DNA of 6,641 nt from Bacilli bacterium (GCA_900758895.1 CAAETG010000191.1:1-6641), one strand, 5' to 3'; shown: positions 1 through 6,097, counted from the first letter of the stretch. Numbers and translations are program-made. Notes: generated by a model not told the origin, from the letters alone.

Positions 1-1279
1 CAGTTCCTTCTGTAGTTGTATTTTTATCTTCATCAATACGTTCAAATTTACCGAAAATTGTTTCTAGTTTATCTTTTTTAATACCACGTCCAGTATCTTT
101 TACCGAAATGTACATTAAACAAGTTTTGCTATCTAAACGATTAATGCAATTGACATTAAATATTATTTCTCCTTTATCGGTGTATTTAGCTGCATTTGTT
201 AAAATATTTAAAATGATCTGTTTTACTTTGGCAATGTCACCGCGTAATATTCCAGGTAAGTCTGGAGAGAATACCATTTTAAATTCAATTGGCTTTTCTT
301 TAATTCTCGGTAATACTAATTTTCTTAGGCCATCAAATACTTCTCTTGGATTGTAATTTTTTGGTATGATTTCAACTTTATTCGCTTCAATTTTCGAGAT
401 GTCCAAAATGCCGTTTACAATCTCTAAGAGTTGTTTTGATGCATCGACAATATCACCAGCATATTCTTTCGTTTCTTTTAAATCATTTGAGTCAAGCATG
501 CATTCGCTAAAACCAACAATTGCATTTAGTGGAGTTCTTATTTCGTGAGACATATTTGATAAGAAATCCGTTTTGGCACGATTGGCTTTTTCAGCTTGAT
601 CTTTGGCAATATTTAATTCTTTGATGTGGTTTAAATCTGGGTTTTCAATTGTAAAATACATAATGTAATTAATAAATGTTAGTGCAGTTGATATAACAAT
701 TAAATAAGGGTTTAATTGGAATAAAATGAATATTAGGATCATAATAAATATAATTGCAAAAATGGGAATATGTCTGCGATCTACTTTTTTGATATTACAT
801 AAAACGACAATAATGGACATTAAAATATATAATAAACATAGACCATATACTAAATAAACCGCTAAGCCACCGACACTATAGTTTTCTCCATTGTTAATTA
901 CATTTACTTGAGTAAAGAGAATTAGGATTAAAGTGATTGCATCTAAAATAAAAAAGGGAATAGAATACACTTTAAATTTTTCTTTGAATTTTGGAATTGT
1001 GATTAACATTGTATAGAAGAACAAACAATTACAAAATAATATTAAGAATATAAAGTCTATTTTATTAATGAGAGGAACAAAAGCTAATTCTAAATCTGTT
1101 ACTCCTCCAGCTGGAAAGCTTTGTAAAATAGTTACTAAAATACTATCAATTAAAATTGATATAATCATAACAGAATACATTTTATTTTCTAGTAAATTAA
1201 CTCTTTTTTTAGAAAAGTATATTATACATAGTAATCCTGAAAAGAATATTGCACATGCTGGCAAAAGAATTCCCGCCAT
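1..1279 (-). CDS. membrane sensor histidine kinase (partial, C-terminus beyond the window)
   Basis: Sensor kinase of a two-component system, anchored in the cytoplasmic membrane; 426 residues are visible. The first 212 or so residues hold about seven hydrophobic segments (roughly 3-22, 35-55, 72-94, 105-125, 136-162, 171-188, 192-212), and no recognisable extracellular sensor domain. A short linker leads to a HisKA domain with the H-box FLSNMSHEIRTPLNA; the phosphoacceptor is His245. The HATPase domain follows, with N-box NILTNAAKYT (Asn362), G1 box DTGRGI (Asp395) and F-box FGKFER. The frame leaves the window at EGT, just where the G2 box (GTGLGL in the family) should begin, so the gene is cut by the window edge and not broken. 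The ATG start is supported by AGGTGAT five bases upstream. No response regulator is visible, and the signal sensed cannot be told from sequence. Confidence 0.93.
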   Translation of the reverse strand, partial: MAGILLPACAIFFSGLLCIIYFSKKRVNLLENKMYSVMIISILIDSILVTILQSFPAGGVTDLELAFVPLINKIDFIFLILFCNCLFFYTMLITIPKFKEKFKVYSIPFFILDAITLILILFTQVNVINNGENYSVGGLAVYLVYGLCLLYILMSIIVVLCNIKKVDRRHIPIFAIIFIMILIFILFQLNPYLIVISTALTFINYIMYFTIENPDLNHIKELNIAKDQAEKANRAKTDFLSNMSHEIRTPLNAIVGFSECMLDSNDLKETKEYAGDIVDASKQLLEIVNGILDISKIEANKVEIIPKNYNPREVFDGLRKLVLPRIKEKPIEFKMVFSPDLPGILRGDIAKVKQIILNILTNAAKYTDKGEIIFNVNCINRLDSKTCLMYISVKDTGRGIKKDKLETIFGKFERIDEDKNTTTEGT

Positions 1280-1298
1280 ATATTATCACCTAATTATA

Positions 1299-1328
1299 AT
1301 TATAACATGCATTTTGATTATACTGCAA
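1299..1328 (-). promoter_or_regulatory. promoter of the histidine kinase gene, extended -10
   Basis: On the minus strand, TTGCAG (1328-1323) is followed after 18 bases by a perfect TATAAT (1304-1299), preceded by TG plus one base, which makes an extended -10. Transcription should start near 1292, leaving a leader of only about 13 nt that contains the AGGTGAT ribosome-binding site (1291-1285). A second TATAAT overlaps at 1298-1293 but would start transcription inside the ribosome-binding site, so the first is preferred. Confidence 0.65.
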
Positions 1329-1330
1329 TA

Positions 1331-1352
1331 AAAAAACGCAAAATTGCGTTTT
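1331..1352 (-). terminator. Rho-independent terminator of the acyltransferase gene
   Basis: A hairpin with an 8-bp stem (AAAACGCA paired with TGCGTTTT) and a 4-base loop. On the minus strand it is followed by a run of T that merges with the stem. The stem overlaps the acyltransferase stop codon (TAA at 1353-1351). It lies just upstream of the kinase promoter, so it separates the two minus-strand units. The stem is short and AT-rich at its base, so read-through is possible. Confidence 0.7.
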
Positions 1353-2760
1353 AAAGTCTAGATTGAAAATCATTTCTTTGATATTCTCTTATAAGTTTTC
1401 TTGCATATGTAACGGTTTCTTTATTTTGTTCGGTTATAGGTAGCTTAGCGATATCTTTATAAACGTCATAAGCTGTTGTAATATCTCTTGGTCTATAATG
1501 TGAAGTAGTTTCTGCTTTGGTGTCTAAGCGATCTACTGTATCCATTAAATCTGTTATGTATGCTTCCCAAGCACTAACTGCATTGTTAAATCCACGAAGT
1601 GCTATTTCTCTACTTGTTAAATCTTGATCGGAATCAACTCGTTCGTTGTAGAAAGTTGTAATTAACCTATGATAGTATTTTTTTAGTTCTTCGTCTGTTA
1701 AGCTTTCTAATTCCTCTTCGCTTTTTGCTTTTGTTCGTTCAATATCTAAACTATATTTTTTAGCGTAACCATATTTTTCCATCATTAAATAATACCATGT
1801 TGCCATTATATCTCGATAGTAATCTAATGCTGCTTTTTCTGATAATCCTAATTTGGCCATATTTACTGGTTCATCGACAACTGTATGAATTTGATTATTT
1901 TCTTTATCAATTTTTTGGGTATGATCATAAATGTAATGAACTACAGGTACTAGACTAACACCTGTTTCCATAGCTACTTTATATATTCCTGGCCAAAGTT
2001 TTAATAATAATTCATTTGAAGATTTATTCCATACTCCTTCTGGAGCATACATGATATCTGCACCTAAATTTAGAGCATGCATCATTTTTTCTTCAGAAGC
2101 TTTTTTACTTGATTTATTTTTTCGATTTATAATGATTGTACCTATTAAATATGCTAAGATTCCGTCGAAAGTGTTATAAAATTGAGGAAGACTTCCAAAT
2201 AAAATGTAAATTGATCTTTGACATGCTAGAACGGATGATAAAGCATCATCTTTAAAATGGTGATTAATTGTCCATATTACAGGTTCTTCTGGTAATGTAA
2301 TTCCTAAATCTGGTAGTGCTTCTTTGGTAACTGGATCAATTTTTCCTTTTAATGATTCTAGATCTTGGTTTGGTAGAATTTCTCCCGTACGATAATCTCT
2401 TTCTAATAATAAATCGTTTCTATTTTCAAAAACTTGCTCTGAACTCATAAATTGTGGGCCAAATTTTCTAATTAATGGTCGTATAATATGTCTTCTAAAT
2501 AACATACCTGATTTTGACATTACTTTTTCTGGATCATTTTCTAATAAATATCCAAAATGTTTTAAATTAAATAAGAAAAATTTATCGGGTACTAAATTAT
2601 CACCTACTAAATCTCTATATTCACTTAGATGATCCTTATATTTTTCTAAATAGTATTCAATTTTTCTGATTTCTTTTTCATTTCCTAATTTTTTTCTTAA
2701 CTCTTTTAATTCCTCTGCTGTTAATTTCCCGTTAAAATCGTTTTTTCCTTGATTTTCCAT
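1351..2760 (-). CDS. PlsC-superfamily (LPLAT) acyltransferase with N- and C-terminal extensions
   Basis: A 469-residue protein of the glycerophospholipid acyltransferase superfamily, which moves acyl chains onto lysophospholipids or glycerol phosphates at the inner face of the membrane. Motif I (HX4D) is NHHFKDD, with His167 and Asp172 as the catalytic pair. Motif II is probably IINRKN near residues 210-215 (Arg213). Motif III is APEGVW (Glu241-Gly242), replacing the usual EGT. Motif IV is VPVV near 271-274. The catalytic core covers only about residues 155-300. A charged, helical N-terminal region of about 150 residues and a C-terminal region of about 165 residues flank it, so the protein is nearly twice the length of a classical PlsC (about 240 residues). 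No signal peptide is seen; membrane contact is probably peripheral. GAGGGG seven bases upstream fixes the start. It is monocistronic, with its own promoter and terminator. The exact substrate is unknown; a role in lipid or cell-envelope synthesis is inferred. Confidence 0.82.
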   Translation of the reverse strand: MENQGKNDFNGKLTAEELKELRKKLGNEKEIRKIEYYLEKYKDHLSEYRDLVGDNLVPDKFFLFNLKHFGYLLENDPEKVMSKSGMLFRRHIIRPLIRKFGPQFMSSEQVFENRNDLLLERDYRTGEILPNQDLESLKGKIDPVTKEALPDLGITLPEEPVIWTINHHFKDDALSSVLACQRSIYILFGSLPQFYNTFDGILAYLIGTIIINRKNKSSKKASEEKMMHALNLGADIMYAPEGVWNKSSNELLLKLWPGIYKVAMETGVSLVPVVHYIYDHTQKIDKENNQIHTVVDEPVNMAKLGLSEKAALDYYRDIMATWYYLMMEKYGYAKKYSLDIERTKAKSEEELESLTDEELKKYYHRLITTFYNERVDSDQDLTSREIALRGFNNAVSAWEAYITDLMDTVDRLDTKAETTSHYRPRDITTAYDVYKDIAKLPITEQNKETVTYARKLIREYQRNDFQSRL

Positions 2761-2786
2761 ACAAAATCCCCTCGCTATCTACCAAG

Positions 2787-2815
2787 ATTTTAGCATAACA
2801 ATATTTTATTGTCAA
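2787..2815 (-). promoter_or_regulatory. promoter of the acyltransferase gene, near consensus with extended -10
   Basis: On the minus strand a perfect TTGACA (2815-2810) is followed after exactly 17 bases by TAAAAT (2792-2787), preceded by TGC (extended -10). Transcription should start near 2780, giving a leader of about 20 nt. This is the best promoter in the window and points to strong, possibly constitutive expression. It is divergent from the dehydrogenase operon promoter. Confidence 0.8.
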
Positions 2816-2849
2816 ATTTTGTTAATACTAATTTTTTCTATTCTTTTGA

Positions 2850-2878
2850 TTTTCATTTATTGATTGGTATGTTATAAT
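2850..2878 (+). promoter_or_regulatory. promoter of the ucpA operon
   Basis: A perfect TATAAT (2873-2878) preceded by TGT (extended -10) lies just upstream of the dehydrogenase gene. The -35 box is weak (TTTTCA, 2850-2855, 17-base spacer). Expected start of transcription is near 2885. A second TATAAT (2883-2888) abuts the ribosome-binding site and is too close to serve. AGGAGG at 2889-2894 lies five bases before the start codon. No clear operator palindrome was seen. Confidence 0.6.
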
Positions 2879-2899
2879 AAAATATAATAGGAGGAATAT

Positions 2900-3688
2900 A
2901 TGAAATTAGAAGGAAAAGTAGCAATTGTTACAGGTGGGGCAAAAGGAATTGGGAAAGGAATTGTCAGTGTATTTTTAAAGTATGGTGCCAATGTTATCAT
3001 TCTTGATCATTCGGAAGAACTTCGAAATACGATTTTAGAATTTAATCAACAATATCCTAGTAAAATTAACGGTTTTATAGTTGATATTCAAAATCAAGCG
3101 ATATTAGATGCATGTTTTAAAGAAATTAAAAACACATATGATCATGTTGATGTGATTGTTAATAATGCAGGAGTGTGCAAGCTTGCAACATTTGAAGATA
3201 TGAGTGAAGAATTACGAGATCTGCATTTTAATATTAATATTGTTGGTACTTGGATGGTTACTCACACTTTTTTACCTCTTTTAAAAATAAACGGAGGTGC
3301 GATTGTTAATTTATCTAGTGTAACGGGACCTATGGTTGCAGATTCTGGTGAGGTAGCTTATGCAACAAGCAAAGCGGCAGTTCTCGGGTTTACCAAAAGT
3401 TTGGCTGCTGAACTTGTTCATCAAAATATTCGGGTGAATGCCATCATGCCAGGATATGTTGATACTCCTATGGTTGCGGGAATGGCAAAGGAGACAAATG
3501 CAGAAAATCCAGAAAGTGTGATAGGTGGAATTGCTGCAGGTATTCCAATGGGACGACTTGCTAGGCCAGAAGAAATTGGCGAGTTAGCAGCTTTTTTAGC
3601 AAGTAGTGAGGCAAGTTATATTACTGGTCAAGGAATTGTAATTGATGGAGGATCTACTTTACCAGAGACCATGTCAATGGGAGTATAA
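2900..3688 (+). CDS. ucpA: short-chain dehydrogenase/reductase, UcpA type
   Basis: A 262-residue cytoplasmic NAD(P)-dependent oxidoreductase of the classical SDR family, at the family's usual length. The Rossmann nucleotide site is TGGAKGIG (residues 11-18). Asp36 at the end of the second strand (ILDHS) favours NAD(H) over NADP(H). NNAG is at 88-91. The catalytic set is Asn113, Ser140, Tyr154 and Lys158 (YATSK). The PG motif is at 184-185. As I recall enterobacterial UcpA, the stretches NNAGVC, SSVTG followed by MVAD, and the C-terminal GGSTLPET followed by a short S/M-G tail match it closely, which is why the symbol is used. The physiological substrate of UcpA is not settled; in E. coli it has been linked to furfural tolerance. 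It is first in a three-gene operon with a nitroreductase-family gene, which suggests shared redox or detoxification work. A perfect AGGAGG precedes the start. Confidence 0.88.
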   Translation: MKLEGKVAIVTGGAKGIGKGIVSVFLKYGANVIILDHSEELRNTILEFNQQYPSKINGFIVDIQNQAILDACFKEIKNTYDHVDVIVNNAGVCKLATFEDMSEELRDLHFNINIVGTWMVTHTFLPLLKINGGAIVNLSSVTGPMVADSGEVAYATSKAAVLGFTKSLAAELVHQNIRVNAIMPGYVDTPMVAGMAKETNAENPESVIGGIAAGIPMGRLARPEEIGELAAFLASSEASYITGQGIVIDGGSTLPETMSMGV

Positions 3689-3689
3689 G

Positions 3690-4127
3690 ATGAAATTTGA
3701 TTTTAAAAGAATTGCTATTTGTGTTTTAGGAGCGATAATTATTGTTTTTGCTCTTTATCAAATATTTAAAGGTAGTTATCATGATGCAGCTAAATTTGAA
3801 GTTGTTCTAAGTGAGTCGTTAGAACCGGTTATGTATTATGAAGGAGATAGAAACTATTATTTATATGGATTAGAAAAAGTAACAGTTACCTATATGGATG
3901 ATACTAAAGAATTAAAAGAGTTTTTGAAGGATGGGGTCGCTATTGAAGATTTGGTTTTCCATATGGAAAGTAATGCTTCCTACGATGGAGGATCTGTTCT
4001 TTATCATGATGAAAATATAGCCGTTTTGGTTTGCCATCGTAGTATTCCTAGTGATGGTTATAATGAAGACGTTTATATTGGTAATTCTAACATGGGTTAT
4101 GAAGAAGGATTTTGTGAAGGAGAGTAA
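3690..4127 (+). CDS. small single-pass membrane protein, unknown function
   Basis: A 145-residue protein that I do not recognise. A short basic N-terminus (MKFDFKR) is followed by one hydrophobic helix (about 7-25) and then a soluble, acidic domain to the end. The positive-inside rule places this domain outside the membrane; a signal peptide is possible, but no lipobox or clear cleavage motif is seen. The domain is rich in Tyr, Asp and Glu and carries two cysteines (115 and 142) that could pair. The start at 3690 is chosen because GGGAG sits six bases upstream and the membrane helix then begins directly. An in-frame ATG at 3642 would overlap the dehydrogenase gene by 47 bases and add 16 unrelated residues. 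The gene starts one base after the dehydrogenase stop and ends two bases before the nitroreductase start, so it is almost certainly co-translated with both. Confidence 0.8.
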   Translation: MKFDFKRIAICVLGAIIIVFALYQIFKGSYHDAAKFEVVLSESLEPVMYYEGDRNYYLYGLEKVTVTYMDDTKELKEFLKDGVAIEDLVFHMESNASYDGGSVLYHDENIAVLVCHRSIPSDGYNEDVYIGNSNMGYEEGFCEGE

Positions 4128-4129
4128 TT

Positions 4130-4642
4130 ATGGAACTTAGTCAAGTAATTTTAGATAGAAGAAGTGTAAGACACTTTAATGATAAAAAATTAGATAGAGG
4201 TATCATTGAAGATATTTTGGAGTTTGCTATTTTAGCGCCTTCAGCACATAACAAGCAACCTTGGCATTTTGTAGTTGTTCAAGATCAAGAAGAAAAGTCA
4301 AAAATTTCTTTATTACTAAGTAGTGGTAGTAGTGATCCCGTGATGACTACTTGTGATGTTATTCGTGATTGCAGTGCTCTTGTTTTAGTTTTTGCTGATA
4401 TTACTGATGAAGTCATGGATGTACAGTCAGTAGGTGCTTGTATTGAAAACATGATTTTACGAGCTCGTGATTTGGATGTTGCTAGTTTATGGATTGGTTA
4501 TATTTTACAAATAGAAAAAGAATTACAAAAAGAATTTTCTTTAGAAAAAAAATTGATTGCAGCGGTTGCGCTTGGGTATACTGATCATTATCCAAGTAAG
4601 AGACCTAGAAAAACATTAGAAGAAGTAAGCACATGGTGTTAG
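4130..4642 (+). CDS. nitroreductase-family FMN-dependent oxidoreductase
   Basis: A 170-residue cytoplasmic flavoprotein of the nitroreductase fold, at the short end of the family (usually 170-220). Such enzymes bind FMN as dimers and pass electrons from NAD(P)H to quinones, nitro compounds or other acceptors. The N-terminal RRSVRHF (10-16) supplies the FMN-phosphate arginines. APSAHNKQPWHF (36-47) is the typical second FMN segment. SVGACIENMIL and ASLWIG (about 100-123) form the central helix and following strand. ALGY and PSKRPRKTLEEV (147-166) give the standard C-terminal flavin-contact region. The ribosome-binding site (AGGAGAG) lies inside the end of the preceding gene, and only two bases separate the genes. 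It is the last gene of the operon. The true substrate cannot be told; members annotated as nitroreductases often reduce something else. Confidence 0.88.
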   Translation: MELSQVILDRRSVRHFNDKKLDRGIIEDILEFAILAPSAHNKQPWHFVVVQDQEEKSKISLLLSSGSSDPVMTTCDVIRDCSALVLVFADITDEVMDVQSVGACIENMILRARDLDVASLWIGYILQIEKELQKEFSLEKKLIAAVALGYTDHYPSKRPRKTLEEVSTWC

Positions 4643-4712
4643 TATTTATATTTTTCTTGTGATTACTTTTATGTTATATGTGATTGCTATCAATATTTTA
4701 ATTTGATTATTT

Positions 4713-4736
4713 AAAACTACTTAATTGTAGTTTTTT
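4713..4736 (+). terminator. Rho-independent terminator of the ucpA operon
   Basis: A perfect 8-bp stem (AAAACTAC paired with GTAGTTTT, 4713-4720 and 4727-4734) with a 6-base loop. The 3' arm runs straight into a T tract (TTTTTTCT). It lies about 70 bases after the nitroreductase stop and before the CDF promoter. The AT-rich stem makes it moderate in strength. Confidence 0.72.
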
Positions 4737-4750
4737 CTCTGTTAAATGTA

Positions 4751-4779
4751 TGGTCAAAAATATTAATTATTGATATAAT
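4751..4779 (+). promoter_or_regulatory. promoter of the CDF transporter gene, extended -10
   Basis: A perfect TATAAT (4774-4779) preceded by TGA (extended -10), with a partial -35 box TGGTCA (4751-4756) at a 17-base spacing. Transcription is expected near 4786. The ribosome-binding site is GAAGGA (4793-4798), nine bases before the ATG. No Mn-riboswitch-like structure fits in the leader, which would be only about 22 nt. Confidence 0.62.
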
Positions 4780-4807
4780 GTAGTAGTTTAATGAAGGATA
4801 TGATAAT

Positions 4808-5680
4808 ATGAGTCGATATGAAAGTACAAAAAGAGTTAGTCTTTTAGGAATAATAGGTAATATATTTTTACTAGTTATTAAGTTTATTGTAGCCATATTT
4901 AGTCATAGTGAGGCAATGATGGCTGATGCAATTAATTCGGCTGGGGATATTTTTTCGTCTATTATGTCTTATATTGGTAATAAAATCGCTTGTATTCCTA
5001 GTGATGAAGATCATAATTTTGGACATGGAAAAGCTGAATATATTTTTTCCCTATTTATTAGTATTTTTATGATTTTAGTGGGAGTAAAAATACTTTTTGA
5101 TTCTATTATGGCAATTGTTCAGGGAGATACATTTCAATTTTCTGTTTATTTAATATTGGTGTGTATCATTACAATACTTGTAAAATTAGGACTTTATTTG
5201 TATGCTAAAAAAAGTTTTTTGAATCATCATAATATTTTAATTAAAGCAACAATGAAAGATCATCGAAATGATATGTTACTTACACTTGGTACTTTATTGT
5301 CAGTTATATTAGGTTATTTTGGATATTATTTCTTTGATGGTATCTTTGGTTCTATTACTAGTATTTATATTATTATTACGGGTATTGGAATATTAATGGA
5401 AAGTTACCGAGTATTAATGGATGCTTCTATTAGTAAAAAAGATAAAGATTTTATTATTGCTTTTATTTTAAATCATTCAGATGTTTTAAAGGTGGAAGAT
5501 TTTTATACTGTTCCTGTTGGCTATAAATATGTAGTTGTTTTGACCATTGATGTAGATGGTAATTTAAGTACTTTTGATTCTCATGGTATCGCGGATTCTT
5601 TGGAAAAAGAAATTGTTAAGCAATTTAAAAAGGTTTATAAAGTGATTATTCATGTTAATCCTGTTTCTATTTCTAAATAG
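4808..5680 (+). CDS. cation diffusion facilitator (CDF) exporter, MntE-like metal site
   Basis: A 290-residue inner-membrane divalent-metal/proton antiporter with the usual CDF layout: six hydrophobic segments in residues 1-200 and a cytoplasmic C-terminal domain (about 210-290) ending in the family's IIHVNP strand. The conserved DHNFGHGKAE lies at 68-77 before TM3, and LMDA at 203-206 ends the membrane part. The transport-site residues can be read: in TM2 Asp40 and then Asn43xxxAsp47, in TM5 Asp151xxxAsp155. Zinc CDFs usually have HxxxD in TM5. An Asn/Asp set without His is what is reported for manganese exporters of the MntE type, so Mn2+ (or Fe2+) efflux is inferred. The gene is monocistronic, between its own promoter and a weak hairpin at its stop. 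Family assignment is sure; metal choice is not. Confidence 0.9.
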   Translation: MSRYESTKRVSLLGIIGNIFLLVIKFIVAIFSHSEAMMADAINSAGDIFSSIMSYIGNKIACIPSDEDHNFGHGKAEYIFSLFISIFMILVGVKILFDSIMAIVQGDTFQFSVYLILVCIITILVKLGLYLYAKKSFLNHHNILIKATMKDHRNDMLLTLGTLLSVILGYFGYYFFDGIFGSITSIYIIITGIGILMESYRVLMDASISKKDKDFIIAFILNHSDVLKVEDFYTVPVGYKYVVVLTIDVDGNLSTFDSHGIADSLEKEIVKQFKKVYKVIIHVNPVSISK

Positions 5681-5690
5681 AAATAGTTTA
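5667..5690 (+). terminator. weak terminator-like hairpin at the CDF gene end
   Basis: A perfect 8-bp inverted repeat (CTATTTCT and AGAAATAG, 5667-5674 and 5679-5686) with a 4-base loop spans the CDF stop codon (TAG, 5678-5680). It is followed by TTTATTACTT. The stem is AT-rich and the T tract is interrupted, so termination would be partial at best. The strong terminator at 5999-6037 could also serve this gene. Confidence 0.4.
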
Positions 5691-5694
5691 TTAC

Positions 5695-5723
5695 TTGTAT
5701 CTTTAAAGAAGAAATGATATTAT
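5695..5723 (+). promoter_or_regulatory. putative promoter of an RNA with no ORF, extended -10
   Basis: TTGTAT (5695-5700), a 17-base spacer, and TATTAT (5718-5723) preceded by TGA, an extended -10 of the same style as the gene promoters in this window. Transcription would start near 5730, directly before the high-GC block. In a genome this rich in A and T such a match can occur by chance, but the spacing and the TGn are correct. Confidence 0.5.
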
Positions 5724-5759
5724 TATTTAAGGTTAATCTAAAAACTGGGCTTATGTTAG

Positions 5760-5876
5760 TCTCCGTATAACGCTGATTCAGATGGTTGAGCTAACGTGTT
5801 CCGTGTGAATTCGGATGGCAGCCTCAACAACAACTGGGTGAATAACACGAATGGTGTGCGCCCAATATCCTTTTAA
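5760..5876 (+). repeat. DGR-type template or variable repeat (or remnant of one)
   Basis: Read in the frame of 5760, this block encodes SPYNADSDG, a TGA stop (5787-5789), then ANVFRVNSDG, SLNNNWVNNTNGVRPISF and TAA (5874-5876). A TAG (5757-5759) precedes it. Asn-rich strings closing with GVRP are typical of the C-terminal variable region of DUF6273/C-type-lectin-like proteins diversified by diversity-generating retroelements. Template repeats of those systems are loaded with AAC codons because only adenines are mutated. Here eight of the 25 codons from 5790 to 5864 are Asn, five of them AAC. The same 75 bases have 39 G or C (52%), far above the flanks, and use codons such as CTC, GGC and CGC that are scarce in the neighbouring genes, so foreign origin is likely. 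Both stops lie one G-to-A change from TGG, which also fits a decayed coding repeat. No reverse transcriptase or matching partner repeat is in the window. Confidence 0.5.
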
Positions 5877-5998
5877 ACTTAAGGCTTGATCAAGGCTAAG
5901 TAAAAAAGCATTAGGATACAAGATTAGCCTGCGGATTATTCCCAAATAAATGATATTGATATTTTAAGTCTTGTATTTAAAATTAAGACAATATGAAG

Positions 5999-6037
5999 AT
6001 GGCCTCAAGTTTCAATTGAGGCTATTTGTTTATTTTT
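5999..6037 (+). terminator. strong Rho-independent terminator
   Basis: A 10-bp stem (5999-6008 with 6016-6025, one G-T pair, core GCCTCAA/TTGAGGC) with a 7-base loop, followed by a T-rich tail with a run of five T. It is the strongest terminator in the window. No intact ORF ends near it: the closest upstream stop is that of the CDF gene, over 300 bases away. This is the main evidence for a separate transcript between the two genes. Confidence 0.85.
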
Positions 6038-6097
6038 CTTCCAAATTAAGTCAAAACATTACAAAATCATCCCCTATTATTTGAAATCGTATTATTG

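Larger units (their letters stand above)
5730..6037 (+). ncRNA. putative stand-alone RNA carrying the high-GC repeat block
   Basis: Inferred transcript of about 300 nt from the promoter near 5723 to the strong terminator at 5999-6037. It contains no intact ORF and fills most of the 454-base gap between the CDF and DUF1016 genes. Local pairings can be read: TGGGTG with CGCCCA (5835-5840/5859-5864) enclosing ACAC with GTGT; TCCG with CGGA (5800-5803/5812-5815); GTTGAG with CTCAAC (5785-5790/5823-5828); TATCCT with AGGATA (5866-5871/5913-5918) enclosing a stem-loop built on CTTGATCAAG; and TACAAGA with TCTTGTA (5917-5923/5969-5975). GTTAG (5755-5759) could pair with CTAAC (5791-5795), directly next to the GTTGAG stem, giving a pseudoknot. 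It is not tmRNA, RNase P RNA, SRP RNA or 6S RNA by any signature I know. It may be the template RNA of a diversity-generating retroelement, a raiA-like structured RNA, or the transcript of a decayed gene. Confidence 0.45.

Noticed and set aside
108..1331. Plus-strand open frames of 60-87 codons across the left region
   Set aside because: They lie antisense to the histidine kinase, whose frame is continuous and carries clear HisKA and HATPase motifs; they lack ribosome-binding sites and family features.
3642..3689. Upstream in-frame ATG as start of the small membrane protein
   Set aside because: It would overlap the conserved UcpA C-terminus and put 16 unrelated residues before the membrane helix; the start at 3690 has a Shine-Dalgarno match and normal operon spacing.
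4658..4688. Imperfect direct repeat TGTGATTACT / TGTGATTGCT, 21 bases apart
   Set aside because: It lies downstream of the nitroreductase gene and before its terminator, not at a promoter; one mismatch in 10 bases in AT-rich DNA is compatible with chance.
5757..5789. TGA read as tryptophan (mycoplasma code) in the repeat frame
   Set aside because: Intact neighbouring genes use TGG for tryptophan throughout, and a TAG in the same frame would still interrupt it.
5730..6037. Known housekeeping RNA (tmRNA, RNase P RNA, SRP RNA, 6S RNA) or tRNA
   Set aside because: None of the signature sequences or folds of these RNAs, and no tRNA T-arm or CCA end, can be found.
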